Positions 9,630-18,208 of a stretch of 64,000 bases of DNA are shown in pieces. Source of the stretch: Sulfurimicrobium sp. (GTDB lineage Bacteria; Pseudomonadota; Gammaproteobacteria; Burkholderiales; Sulfuricellaceae); contig JAUSBJ010000035.1 of assembly GCA_030652035.1 (NCBI GenBank), positions 372,001 through 436,000 of the forward strand, in the 5' to 3' direction. Made by a program: the position numbers and the translations under genes. How positions within the stretch are numbered: position 1 is the stretch's first letter; each line of letters begins with the position of its first letter. The notes below the pieces were generated by a model, which saw only the letters and a program-made list of their open reading frames with translations, was not told where the DNA came from and searched no databases.

Positions 9630-9714
9630 AAGGTGAATAGTGAAACGTGAAATGTTTGACACACCATACACATTTCACCATTCACACTTCACGTTTCACA
9701 TTTCACGCATCACG
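9625..9714. repeat. Inverted arrays of 7-bp repeats between soeB and soeC
   Basis: Four direct heptamers of the form NGTGAAN (9625-9652) are followed by a 20-base spacer and six heptamers of the complementary form NTTCACN (9673-9714). The two arms can pair as a long imperfect hairpin. The first unit includes the soeB stop codon and the last ends 11 bases before the soeC start. The repeats are strictly in 7-base phase with variable first and last positions. Possible roles are mRNA stability or dosage control between the subunits, or simply a mobile or slippage-prone repeat. Confidence 0.75.
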
Positions 9715-9725
9715 GAGTTTATAAA

Positions 9726-10652
9726 ATGCATCCAGCGTTCAGCGTTATTTTTTTTACCGTCAGCTCAGGCGCCGGACTCGGGCTGTTTGCCCTGCTCGTG
9801 CTGGCTGATCTGTTCAAACTCGGCGGCGGCATGAGTTCCCAGGCGCTTCTCATGCCGGGCATCCTGGCCATTTTCCTGGTGGGAGCCGGCTTCCTGTCAT
9901 CCGTGTTCCACCTTGCCAATCCCAAGAACTCGTGGCGTGCCGTAATGCGCTTCCGCACTTCCTGGCTTTCGCGAGAAGGGGTGTTCGGCCTGTTGTTTTT
10001 CCCTTTTGCCTCCCTTTATCTCGGTCTCGCCTGGCTGGCGCCGGAGAGTTGGCTGCCGGTGCGTTATGCGTTCGGCATCATTGTGCTGCTGCTGTCGTGG
10101 GCAGCCATTTTCAGCACCGGCATGATTTACGCCTGCCTCAAAACCATCCGGCAATGGAATACGCCCCTGACGCCCGCCAACTATCTGGCACTGGGACATT
10201 TCTCCGGCGTCCTGCTGCTGCTCGCCTTCCTGCCGCAGGAGAAACAGGGCCTGTTCGTGTTTCTGGCAATCGCCCTGTTGGCGGTCGCGGCCTTCCTCAA
10301 GGCAATCTATTATTTCTGGATCGTTGCCCCGCACATTTCGTCCACCATCAACACGGCCACTGGTTTCAACCGCTCCAAAGTCAAGCTGCTTGATCAGGGG
10401 CACACCCATGGCACCTTCCTGACCCAGGAATTCGGCTTTCAGGTGGCGCGGAAATACCGCCTGATCCTCAAGGCTATCGTTTTCACGATTGCCTTTATTT
10501 ACCCCTTGATGGTTCTGATCGGCACGCCCACCCAGGGAGAGATGGTGATGGCTGCAATCAGCGCCATGCTCGGACTGGTCGTTGAGCGCTGGCTATTTTT
10601 CGCGGAAGCCCGCCACGTGGTCAATCTATACCATGGCGCGCAGCGCTGCTAA
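9726..10652 (+). CDS. soeC: Sulfite dehydrogenase, membrane anchor subunit SoeC
   Basis: The protein has 308 residues and is very hydrophobic, with about eight predicted transmembrane helices, typical of the DmsC/NrfD-type anchors. It should anchor SoeAB to the inner face of the cytoplasmic membrane and pass electrons to the quinone pool. The conserved-looking segments SSVFHLANPKNSWRA and FRTSWLSREG sit in the N-terminal half, as in DmsC-like proteins. The start at 9726 lies just after CGGAG. The gene follows soeB across a repeat-filled gap of 96 bases, so expression relative to soeAB may be modulated there. Confidence 0.85.
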   Translation: MHPAFSVIFFTVSSGAGLGLFALLVLADLFKLGGGMSSQALLMPGILAIFLVGAGFLSSVFHLANPKNSWRAVMRFRTSWLSREGVFGLLFFPFASLYLGLAWLAPESWLPVRYAFGIIVLLLSWAAIFSTGMIYACLKTIRQWNTPLTPANYLALGHFSGVLLLLAFLPQEKQGLFVFLAIALLAVAAFLKAIYYFWIVAPHISSTINTATGFNRSKVKLLDQGHTHGTFLTQEFGFQVARKYRLILKAIVFTIAFIYPLMVLIGTPTQGEMVMAAISAMLGLVVERWLFFAEARHVVNLYHGAQRC

Positions 10653-10683
10653 GCAGATAAAAACATCCTGCCTAATGAATAGG

Positions 10684-10711
10684 TTGCATAAAAACAGGAA
10701 TTTGGTATATT
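10684..10711 (+). promoter_or_regulatory. Candidate sigma-70 promoter for rhd-tusA-dsrE2
   Basis: TTGCAT at 10684-10689 is spaced 16 bases from TATATT at 10706-10711. It lies in an A/T-rich gap between soeC and the rhodanese gene, about 45 bases before the start codon. The -10 hexamer is good and the -35 is weak. Confidence 0.4.
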
Positions 10712-10754
10712 AGCAATTTCTAAAGTTCAACCTGATTTATTGCGAGGAGAGATC

Positions 10755-11078
10755 ATGTTCGGCATTCCGGAAATCGACATTAGCGGCCTTGAAAAACTGA
10801 AGTCTGAGGGCAGGATCAAGCTGATCGACGTACGATCTGAAGGTGAAGTCGCGCGCGGATACATTGAGGGTGCAGAGCACATTCCAATGCACCTCATCCC
10901 GCTCAAGGCCAACGAATTTTGTGCAGAAACACCGACCGTATTTTATTGCCAGAGCGGCGCACGCTCGGGGCAAGTGACCGCCTTCATGTCGCAACAAGGT
11001 TTCAGCAACGTGATGAATCTGCAAGGCGGCATCATGGCCTGGATGCGTTCCGGCCAGATGCTGGCCAGCCCGGTATAA
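10755..11078 (+). CDS. Single-domain rhodanese-like sulfurtransferase (Rhd)
   Basis: The protein has 107 residues and one rhodanese fold. The active-site loop is CQSGARS with catalytic Cys65, and the N-terminal half has the expected IDVRSEGE...GYIEGAEHIP signature. It should accept sulfane sulfur as a Cys persulfide. I chose the ATG at 10755 because GGAG lies eight bases upstream; an in-frame TTG at 10740 has no such site. The order rhodanese-tusA-dsrE2 is a known cytoplasmic sulfur-trafficking cluster in chemolithotrophs, and here it sits directly behind soeABC. Confidence 0.88.
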   Translation: MFGIPEIDISGLEKLKSEGRIKLIDVRSEGEVARGYIEGAEHIPMHLIPLKANEFCAETPTVFYCQSGARSGQVTAFMSQQGFSNVMNLQGGIMAWMRSGQMLASPV

Positions 11079-11158
11079 ATTTTCGGTTGCATTAATTTCG
11101 CAAACTATAAATAATCCCCCTTTTCGATGGCAACAATTAACCTGCTTAGGAGACTTAC

Positions 11159-11386
11159 ATGAATGCTGATAAAGAACTGGACGCTCGCGGCCTGAACTGC
11201 CCCCTGCCGATTCTGCGCGCCAAGAAAGCCTTGGCCGAAATCGGTTCCGGCCAGGTACTGAAAATCCTGTCCACAGATCCAGGTTCCGTCAAAGACTTCC
11301 AGGCATTTGCCAAGCAGACCGGCAATGAATTGATGTCTTCGACTGAAGCCGGTGGCGAGTACACTTTCTTCATGAAGAAAAAATAA
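11159..11386 (+). CDS. tusA: Sulfur carrier protein TusA
   Basis: The protein has 75 residues and the TusA signature CPLP at residues 14-17, with Cys14 as the persulfide-carrying residue, followed by the ILRAKKAL helix. TusA relays sulfane sulfur between rhodanese and DsrE-type proteins. In sulfur oxidizers it feeds DsrEFH and DsrC rather than tRNA thiolation alone. A TTAGGAG site lies upstream of the ATG. It is preceded by the rhodanese gene and followed by dsrE2. Confidence 0.93.
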   Translation: MNADKELDARGLNCPLPILRAKKALAEIGSGQVLKILSTDPGSVKDFQAFAKQTGNELMSSTEAGGEYTFFMKKK

Positions 11387-11457
11387 TAAAAAAGCATTGC
11401 GAACAGAAACAAGCGCCCACAAAAACTTATAACAGCCATACGAGGGGTTTTTAAGAG

Positions 11458-11970
11458 ATGGATGATCAAAAGAAACTAACGATTATCGCCACCAAGGGGA
11501 CGTTGGACTGGGCCTACCCGCCCTTTATTCTGGCATCCACCGCTGCGGCACTGGGCTACGAAGCAACAATCTTCTTCACCTTCTACGGCCTGCAGTGCGT
11601 GCGCAAGGATTTGTCCTGCCTCAAGGTCAGCCCCTTGGGCAACCCTGGCATGCCCATGAAGATGCCATTCGGCCCGAAATGGTTCCGTGGCATCAACTGG
11701 AACATTCCAAACATCATCCAGGCATCCATTCCTGGGTATGAATCCCTTGCCACCACGCTGATGAAAAAAACCATTGCCAACAACGGTGTGGCGTCTATCG
11801 CGGAATTGCGTGAACTGTGCCAGGAAGCGGAAGTCAAGTTTCTGGCCTGCCAGATGACAGTTGAGCTGTTCGGTTTCGAGCATAGCGACTTCATCGACGG
11901 GATCGAATATGTCGGCGCAGCCACCTACTTCGAGTACGGCGGCGAAGCAGACATCAGCCTGTTCATTTAA
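11458..11970 (+). CDS. dsrE2: DsrE2-like sulfur relay protein
   Basis: The protein has 170 residues and resembles the DsrE/F/H-like family long annotated near peroxiredoxins and now called DsrE2. It has Cys47, Cys54, Cys121 and Cys131. The Cys in FLACQMTVELFG (131) falls at the place where the family carries its conserved sulfur-binding Cys. An N-terminal hydrophobic helix (PPFILASTAAALG) is part of the fold rather than a clear anchor. Its position after rhodanese and tusA supports a role in passing sulfur toward the Dsr pathway. A strong terminator follows, so the three-gene unit ends here. Confidence 0.85.
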   Translation: MDDQKKLTIIATKGTLDWAYPPFILASTAAALGYEATIFFTFYGLQCVRKDLSCLKVSPLGNPGMPMKMPFGPKWFRGINWNIPNIIQASIPGYESLATTLMKKTIANNGVASIAELRELCQEAEVKFLACQMTVELFGFEHSDFIDGIEYVGAATYFEYGGEADISLFI

Positions 11971-11989
11971 AGATCGGCTGAACCCGAAG

Positions 11990-12014
11990 AACCGGCCTTG
12001 CGCCGGTTTTTTTT
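11990..12014 (+). terminator. Rho-independent terminator after dsrE2
   Basis: AACCGGC (11990-11996) and GCCGGTT (12002-12008) form a perfect 7-bp stem with a CTTGC loop, followed by an unbroken T run to 12014. Confidence 0.92.
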
Positions 12015-12032
12015 CGTCCATACAATACCCAT

Positions 12033-12044
12033 AACTGGCCAGTT
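12033..12044. promoter_or_regulatory. Perfect 12-bp palindrome upstream of the RND operon
   Basis: AACTGGCCAGTT is a perfect palindrome about 137 bases before the efflux adaptor gene. It could be an operator for a dimeric regulator. No regulator gene is adjacent, so the role is a guess. Confidence 0.3.
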
Positions 12045-12181
12045 CATTGCAATGCCCATCGCTCCCAAATCATCTCACTGCACTGTTTCCGCGCAAGAGT
12101 GACGCACGCCCTGTCTGCTGCATGGCATACTGCGCTTCAAGTTTGCTGCAACACTTCCAGAGCCCCGTACAGGAACCTTGA

Positions 12182-13249
12182 ATGAAAAATTCCGCCCATC
12201 CCCGCTATGCCGTTGCCGCCTGCCTGTGCGCCGTGCTCACTTTATCTTCCTGCGCAAAGAAACCCGAAGAGAAAAAGTCGGGGCCGCCACCGGCTGTCAT
12301 CACTGTCACCCAGGCCCAGCTCCGCACCATGCAGATTCTGGAGCAGTCGGTCGGAGAGGCAGACAGCTCGACAGCGCCCAAGGTCGGAGCCGAAGTGGCT
12401 GGCCGCATCATCAAGGTAAATGTGGACATTGGCGACCCTGTGAAGAAGGGCCAGGTGCTGGCCGAGATCGACCCCGCCGATTATTCCGCCGATGCCAGGC
12501 GGCTCGAAGCCCAGGCCGTCAGCCAGCAAAAGCTGACCGAACGCTATCGCGAACTGGCCAAAAAAGGCTTTATCTCTCCCTCCGCACTTGAAAGCCATGA
12601 CGCCCAGGATGTTGCAGCACGCGAGCTGCACACTCGCGGCGCGAAGAACTTGTCGCGCACACGCATCGTCTCGCCGGTGGACGGCAAGGTAGATAGCCGT
12701 TTTATCTCGGTCGGCGACTGGATAGAACTGGGCAAGCCGGCATTCCAGCTTTCCACCAGCGAGAATCTGCGCATTCGCCTGCCCTTCCCGGAAAGTGCCG
12801 CACAGCGCATCAAGCTGGGCCAGGCGGTGACACTGTCCACGCCCACCGCACCCGACACCCGCGTGAGTGGCAAAATAGATCAGGTGCGGCAGACGGTCGG
12901 GAGCACAAACCGCGCCTTCGAAGCCGTGGTCGACGTAAAGAACCCGGGCGGCTGGAAGCCCGGCGCTTCGGTCAACGGCGCTGTTATCGTCGAGGAACAT
13001 GAGCAGGCCATCGTAGTGCCTGAGGTTAGTGTGGTGTTGCGCCCTGCAGGCAAGGTTGTCTACATAATCAACCAAGGCAAGGCTGTTCAGCGCGCCGTCA
13101 CCACGGGCGTCACCCAAAATGGCCTGGTGGAAATTCTTCGGGGGCTAGAAGCGGGTGAAATAGTTGCCGTGGACGGCGCGGGCTTCCTCACGGACAAGGC
13201 CGCAGTGAGTGTGAAAGAAACGAACGCTAAGAAAAGCGAGCAGAAATGA
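12182..13249 (+). CDS. RND efflux periplasmic adaptor lipoprotein
   Basis: The protein has 355 residues with a lipoprotein signal ending LSSC, so Cys24 is the expected lipidated residue. The membrane-fusion-protein order is visible: a barrel-sandwich/lipoyl half-motif (GRIIKVNVDIGDPVKKGQ), a short alpha hairpin, the second half (RIVSPVDGKV), then beta-barrel and membrane-proximal domains. It should connect the inner-membrane RND pump to an outer-membrane channel, which is not encoded here. AGGAA precedes the ATG by seven bases. The stop overlaps the pump start as ATGA, showing coupling. Substrate is unknown. Confidence 0.9.
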   Translation: MKNSAHPRYAVAACLCAVLTLSSCAKKPEEKKSGPPPAVITVTQAQLRTMQILEQSVGEADSSTAPKVGAEVAGRIIKVNVDIGDPVKKGQVLAEIDPADYSADARRLEAQAVSQQKLTERYRELAKKGFISPSALESHDAQDVAARELHTRGAKNLSRTRIVSPVDGKVDSRFISVGDWIELGKPAFQLSTSENLRIRLPFPESAAQRIKLGQAVTLSTPTAPDTRVSGKIDQVRQTVGSTNRAFEAVVDVKNPGGWKPGASVNGAVIVEEHEQAIVVPEVSVVLRPAGKVVYIINQGKAVQRAVTTGVTQNGLVEILRGLEAGEIVAVDGAGFLTDKAAVSVKETNAKKSEQK

Positions 13250-16200
13250 GCTTGCCCGAATTTTCCATCAAACGCCATGTGCTGGCTTTCATGCTGTCGG
13301 CGGTGCTGGTGCTGTTCGGTTACATCAGCTACCAGCGCATCGGCATGGATCGCTTTCCTCACATCGAATTTCCCATCGTCTCGATTTCTACCACCCTTAA
13401 GGGCGCCAACCCTGATATCGTCGACGCCAGCGTCACCAATGTGATCGAGACCTCAATCAACAGCGTGCCCGGAATTGAACACATCCAGTCCACTTCCTCG
13501 CCCGGCGTATCGGTGATCAACATCACCTTCAACCTGGACAAGAAAGTCGACGTCGCCTTTAACGAGGTACAGGCCAAGGTCAACCAGGTCTTGCGCCGCC
13601 TGCCCAAGGACGCCGATCCGCCTGTCGTCGCCAAGGTCGAGACCAATGCCATGCCGATCATGTGGCTGGCGTTGCGCGGTGACCGCACCCAGCAGCAGCT
13701 CAACCAGTACGCCGTCAACACCATCAAGAAACGCCTGGAAACCATCGACGGCGTGGGCGAAGTGCGCTTGGGCGGGCGGCGCGACCGCACCATCCGGGTC
13801 AACCTGCTGCCGGCGAAAATGACTGCATTCAAAATCACCTCGCAGGATATTAATACCGCTTTCGCCAACGAACACGTCCAGCTTGCCGGCGGTTTCCTGG
13901 TGGGTCAGAAGACTGAAAACCTGATCAAGCTCGATCTGGAATTCCACCGCCTCGACGATCTGGCGAAAATGATTGTGGCTTACCGTGATGGTGCGCCGGT
14001 GCGTCTTAAGGATATCTCCGAAGTCGAAGATGACCTGGCCGATTTCAGGCAGCTTGCGCGCTTCATGGGCAAGACCACCGTGGGCTTGGGCATCGTCAAG
14101 GTCACCAACACCAATACCGTGGCGATTGTCGAAGCGATCAAGAAGCGCCTGGAAAGCGAGATCATCCCGCAACTGCCGCCGGGCATGACGCTGACTGTCG
14201 TCTCCAACGATGCGATCTTCATCCAGGAAATCGTCGATTCCCTGAAGGAGCACCTGATCGAGGGCACGCTGCTGGCATCCCTGATCGTCTGGCTGTTCCT
14301 GCGCAGCATGCGCTCCACCCTGATCATCGCCACCGCCATCCCGGTGTCGCTGATGGGCGCGGTGGCGGTGATCTACTTCTTTGGCTACACGCTCAATTCG
14401 CTCACCATGCTCGCCCTGTTGCTGCTGATCGGCGTGGTGGTGGACGACGCCATCGTGGTGCTGGAGAATATTTTCCGACATCGCGAAGAAATCGACGCCG
14501 ACCCGGTTACCGCCGCAGTCAATGGCAGCCGCGAAGTAATGTTCGCGGTGATCGCCGCAACGCTGTCCCTGGTATCGATTTTCGCGCCGGTGATTTTTCT
14601 CGGCGGCATTATCGGCCAGTTCTTCAAATCCTTTGCGGTAGTAGTGACCTTTGGCGTACTGGTGTCCCTGTTCGTGTCGCTCACGCTGACGCCGATGCTG
14701 TGCTCGCGCTATCTCAAGGTGGAAAAACAGCACGGACGCCTGTATTACATCCTGGATCGCTTCTTTCGCGGCATGGACAACCTCTATCGCTACCTGCTCG
14801 ACAAGGCGCTGCGACACCGCTGGAAGGTGGTGGCGCTGACCCTGGCGACCGTTGCGGCGAGCAGCTTTTTCTTCATCAACGTGGGCAAGACTTTTGTCCC
14901 AGAGGAGGATGAAGGCCGCTTCCTGATTCACCTGAAAACCCCGCTCGGTTCCAGCATCGAATATACCGACAGCCGTTTGCGCATGGTCGAGGAACTGCTG
15001 TTCCGCCACAAGGAAATCGTCACCGAATTTGCTCTGATCGGCCTTGGCAGCGCGGGACAGGTCAACCAGGGAATGGTGGTGGTGCGCATGGCGCCGCGCG
15101 GCGAACGGAAAATCAGGCAGCAGGACGTGATCCCGGTGATCCGCAAGGAACTGGCGCAAATCCCCGGCGCACGCGCCTTCGCGGCACCTTATCCGATTGT
15201 CAGCGGACAGCGCGGCGAACCCTTGCAGTTCGTGATCAACGGCCCCAACCTCGATGAAGTAGGGCGCCTGGCCAAGTCGCTGCAGCAAACCCTTTCGTCC
15301 GATCCCGGCCTGGGGCGCATGGACCTCGATTTGCAGCTCGACCTGCCGCAACTCGTCCTTGACCCCGACCGCACCCGCATCGCTTCGGCCGGGCTGACGA
15401 CCCAGGACGTGGCGCTGGCGCTCAACATGCTTTCCGGCGGCGTGGACATCGCAAAATTCAATGACGTGCCGGGAGATGGCCAGCGCTACGACATCCGGGT
15501 CAAGGCCAAAGACGGCGAATTCAGGCAGCTTTCCGACCTGAACAAGGTTTACCTGCGTTCCCGCGATGGCTCGATGGTGCGCCTGGATACCGTGGCAAGC
15601 ATCAAGCAGACGCTGGGACCCGCCGTCATCGGACGCTTCGACCTGCAATATGCAGCCACTTTCTTTGGCACGCCAACGATCCCGCTTGGCGATGCAGTGA
15701 ACAAGATCAAGGCCGCCACTGCGGATATCCTGCCGATAGGCTACAGCGTGAAAATGATCGGCCAGGCTGAGGAGTTCGGCAAGACCATGCAGAACATGAT
15801 TTTCGCCTTTTCCCTGGCAATGATCCTGCTGTACATGGTGCTGGCAAGCCAGTTCAACTCTTTCATCCAGCCCTTCATCATCATGGTGGCGCAACCGCTC
15901 GCCATCATCGGCGGGGTGATGGCCTTGTGGCTGTTCGACCACACCCTCAACATCTATTCGATGATCGGCCTGGTGCTGCTGATTGGGCTGGTGGCGAAGA
16001 ACTCGATCCTGCTGGTGGATCTCACCAACCAGCGGCGTACAGAGGGCAAAGGCATCGATGCGGCGCTCTCCGAAGCCTGCCCGATCCGGATGCGACCGGT
16101 GCTGATGACCTCGATGACGGTGATTCTGGCGCTGCTGCCTGCAGCGCTGGGCCTGGGCGCCGGCGCGGAAACCAATGGCCCGCTGGCGGTAGCGGTAATC

Positions 16201-16317
16201 GGCGGCATGATCACCTCGACCCTGCTCACCTTGGTGGTGGTGCCGGCTGTCTATTCCCTGGTCGAAGGCGGCATCGAACGCTGGCAGATGCGCCACCCGA
16301 AAATAGCGGAAGACTGA
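13246..16317 (+). CDS. RND-family efflux permease (AcrB/MdtBC-like)
   Basis: The protein has 1023 residues with the duplicated RND layout: TM1, a large periplasmic loop (about 35-330), six TM helices, a second loop (about 545-850) and five further TM helices. The proton-relay aspartates D400 and D401 sit in VVVDDAIVVLENI. It should be the proton-driven inner-membrane pump that works with the adaptor encoded just upstream. It looks like the hydrophobe/amphiphile branch rather than the heavy-metal CusA branch, since no Met-rich relay is apparent. No TolC-type gene follows, so an outer-membrane partner must come from elsewhere. Confidence 0.92.
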   Translation: MSLPEFSIKRHVLAFMLSAVLVLFGYISYQRIGMDRFPHIEFPIVSISTTLKGANPDIVDASVTNVIETSINSVPGIEHIQSTSSPGVSVINITFNLDKKVDVAFNEVQAKVNQVLRRLPKDADPPVVAKVETNAMPIMWLALRGDRTQQQLNQYAVNTIKKRLETIDGVGEVRLGGRRDRTIRVNLLPAKMTAFKITSQDINTAFANEHVQLAGGFLVGQKTENLIKLDLEFHRLDDLAKMIVAYRDGAPVRLKDISEVEDDLADFRQLARFMGKTTVGLGIVKVTNTNTVAIVEAIKKRLESEIIPQLPPGMTLTVVSNDAIFIQEIVDSLKEHLIEGTLLASLIVWLFLRSMRSTLIIATAIPVSLMGAVAVIYFFGYTLNSLTMLALLLLIGVVVDDAIVVLENIFRHREEIDADPVTAAVNGSREVMFAVIAATLSLVSIFAPVIFLGGIIGQFFKSFAVVVTFGVLVSLFVSLTLTPMLCSRYLKVEKQHGRLYYILDRFFRGMDNLYRYLLDKALRHRWKVVALTLATVAASSFFFINVGKTFVPEEDEGRFLIHLKTPLGSSIEYTDSRLRMVEELLFRHKEIVTEFALIGLGSAGQVNQGMVVVRMAPRGERKIRQQDVIPVIRKELAQIPGARAFAAPYPIVSGQRGEPLQFVINGPNLDEVGRLAKSLQQTLSSDPGLGRMDLDLQLDLPQLVLDPDRTRIASAGLTTQDVALALNMLSGGVDIAKFNDVPGDGQRYDIRVKAKDGEFRQLSDLNKVYLRSRDGSMVRLDTVASIKQTLGPAVIGRFDLQYAATFFGTPTIPLGDAVNKIKAATADILPIGYSVKMIGQAEEFGKTMQNMIFAFSLAMILLYMVLASQFNSFIQPFIIMVAQPLAIIGGVMALWLFDHTLNIYSMIGLVLLIGLVAKNSILLVDLTNQRRTEGKGIDAALSEACPIRMRPVLMTSMTVILALLPAALGLGAGAETNGPLAVAVIGGMITSTLLTLVVVPAVYSLVEGGIERWQMRHPKIAED

Positions 16318-16336
16318 GCCGGGAAAAGAGATTAAC

Positions 16337-16404
16337 CACGGGGCACACGGGGAGCACGGGGAAAACCCAAGCTTGTTTTTGATTTAACCCCGTGCTCCCC
16401 GGGG
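16337..16404. terminator. GC-rich repeat hairpin between convergent genes
   Basis: CACGGGG occurs three times at 9-base steps (16337, 16346, 16355). GGGGAGCACGGGG (16349-16361) pairs perfectly over 13 bases with CCCCGTGCTCCCC (16388-16400), with a 26-base loop. It lies between the converging RND and histidine kinase genes and probably stops transcription from both sides. The CACGGGG-type units suggest a dispersed intergenic repeat. Confidence 0.6.
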
Positions 16405-16423
16405 TTCAAGTGTCTTTCATTGG

Positions 16424-18139
16424 TCAGGACGACCCGATCAGCTCGAAGCACACCCGCCCTTCCTGATTGCTGGTCAGAGCCAATCGATAACCGGCCTGCT
16501 GCGCCAGCCGACCTGCCTGGTAAAGACCGACGCCCAAGCCATTGTGAGATTGTACCGGCACGGTGAGAATCCGGCTGGCCAGATCGTCGTCCATCGCGTA
16601 ACCATCGTCGCACACGGTAAGACGGCCGCCGCCCTCGCAGGAGAAACCGACCCGGATTCCCAGGCCTCGTTCAACCTTGCGTTTTTCCAGCGCATTTTGC
16701 AGCAGATTGTCCGCTACGCTATCGAACAGCTCCCCTGGAAGGTGCACGTGTGTTCCCTTGGTCATGCCGTAAGCCGCGAACTCAAGCGTTTCCCCTGCGT
16801 AGCGCTCCTGCAAAGCTTCCCACCACGCACGTGCGGAAACCCGCTCCATTGCTTCCACCACATTCACATTGGGCGATTTGAGCTTGTCCAGCGTCAGTTG
16901 CAGACGCTGCACGATCTGTGGCAACTGGCGCTGCATCAGCGCCTGCAACGCCTGCGCCTGCCCGGCGTCACTGCTTTCCACTGCTGCGCTCAGCGTCTTC
17001 ATGGATTGCAGCAAGTTCTTGACGTCATGTGTCAGGCGCGCCCCGGTTTCATAAATCGCCTGGGTGTAGGCATTGTATTTCTGCTCCTGTTCACGCTGCT
17101 TGGCCTCGTAGAAATGCCCCAGCAACTGCGTCAGCAGCTTGACATGGAGAATCAGCGCCGGGCTCAGTGCCCAGCGCGTAAAAAGCACCAGGCGAACCTG
17201 GTGAAAAGTGAATTCCACGGAGTGCTTTGAAACCACCCCGAACTCACCCCCCCCTCCCGGCGCCTGCCAACGGCCGCCTGCTACCCAAGGCAAGGCAGCG
17301 ATATCCTCCAGTGCCAACCGCAGGAAGCCCACCGCATCGTTTTCCTGCTCGGCCAGGGCTGCGAGATTGCGCAGCCAGCGCTCGAAAGGCAGCCCCACGC
17401 TTAGAAGGTAACGTGACATCAACTGGCCAACACCGGCAAACCCGCCATGCGGATTCCACAGCCAGCTCAGGACAAACAAAACCCCGGCTATCCCCATCAG
17501 GGTCTGCGCAAGGGCCATGGGATAATTACTCTGGCTGATCATTTTGACCGCAAAGCTGCCCAGCACCAGCACAACGACCAGCAGAAACAGCATCAGGCTG
17601 TAGAAAAAATCCACCGCATAAACCGGTTTGCTATTCTGCCGCGTTCCCGAAGCCGCAGCCAACAGCGGCACGGCTACAAGTCCATAGCGCACCATCAGGA
17701 GCAAGGCTGATTCGCCCTGGGTTTCGCCAAACAGATGTGGCACCACCCATAACAAGAGTATGGACAGCAGGTACAGCAGAGCGAGTAGATGTCCAATACG
17801 CTGACGGCGCTCGTTCATGCCCACCACATCGCCACCGATCAGACCGACCAGGATGCCCACCCATAAGGTAGCCGCCCACCAGCTGTGCCAGAACAGGATC
17901 AGCGCCCCACCGCCCAGAAACACCAGCAACACGTGACTCGGGGAAAGTCGACGCTCGCTTCGCCACATCGGCTGCCACATGAGAAACAACCCGAGATGCA
18001 CCAGCAGAGCAGCACTGGACCACCATACATCCACCCCCCAGGCCAGCGCCGCATGCAGGGACAGCAACATGCCCGCCAGCAGCCAGTGCGGCCGTTCACT
18101 GCTCATGCGCTGCACCATAGTGGAAATTTTGCCGTTCAT
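16424..18139 (-). CDS. Membrane sensor histidine kinase
   Basis: The protein has 571 residues. The N-terminal half has about eight transmembrane helices, followed by a GAF-like cytoplasmic segment, an atypical dimerization helix with the phospho-acceptor His371 in LTHDVKNLLQ, and an ATPase domain with N-box DNLLQNALEK and a G-box GLGVGLYQAGR. The HDVKN type of H-box is seen in PrsK-like kinases. No response regulator gene is next to it. I prefer the ATG at 18139, since AAGGG is spaced about six bases upstream; the in-frame ATG at 18145 abuts that site. The signal is unknown. Confidence 0.85.
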   Translation of the reverse strand: MNGKISTMVQRMSSERPHWLLAGMLLSLHAALAWGVDVWWSSAALLVHLGLFLMWQPMWRSERRLSPSHVLLVFLGGGALILFWHSWWAATLWVGILVGLIGGDVVGMNERRQRIGHLLALLYLLSILLLWVVPHLFGETQGESALLLMVRYGLVAVPLLAAASGTRQNSKPVYAVDFFYSLMLFLLVVVLVLGSFAVKMISQSNYPMALAQTLMGIAGVLFVLSWLWNPHGGFAGVGQLMSRYLLSVGLPFERWLRNLAALAEQENDAVGFLRLALEDIAALPWVAGGRWQAPGGGGEFGVVSKHSVEFTFHQVRLVLFTRWALSPALILHVKLLTQLLGHFYEAKQREQEQKYNAYTQAIYETGARLTHDVKNLLQSMKTLSAAVESSDAGQAQALQALMQRQLPQIVQRLQLTLDKLKSPNVNVVEAMERVSARAWWEALQERYAGETLEFAAYGMTKGTHVHLPGELFDSVADNLLQNALEKRKVERGLGIRVGFSCEGGGRLTVCDDGYAMDDDLASRILTVPVQSHNGLGVGLYQAGRLAQQAGYRLALTSNQEGRVCFELIGSS

Positions 18140-18208
18140 AGCCATCCCTTTGACGTCGTGGTTTGGATATACTGGGCAGCTATTCCGCTGCCAATCGGGT
18201 GCTGCCGC

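Noticed and set aside
9625..9714. Possible CRISPR array
   Set aside because: The units are 7 bases with no unique spacers of 30-40 bases, so this is a short phased repeat and not a CRISPR.
13453..16296. Very long minus-strand open frame opposite the RND permease (947 codons)
   Set aside because: It is antisense to a clear RND gene, rich in His, Gln and Arg with no family motif, and is a by-product of GC-rich codon use.
17885..18208. N-terminal extension of the ABC-2-like permease
   Set aside because: It overlaps the divergent kinase gene and is polar and low complexity; the membrane protein begins naturally at 18209.
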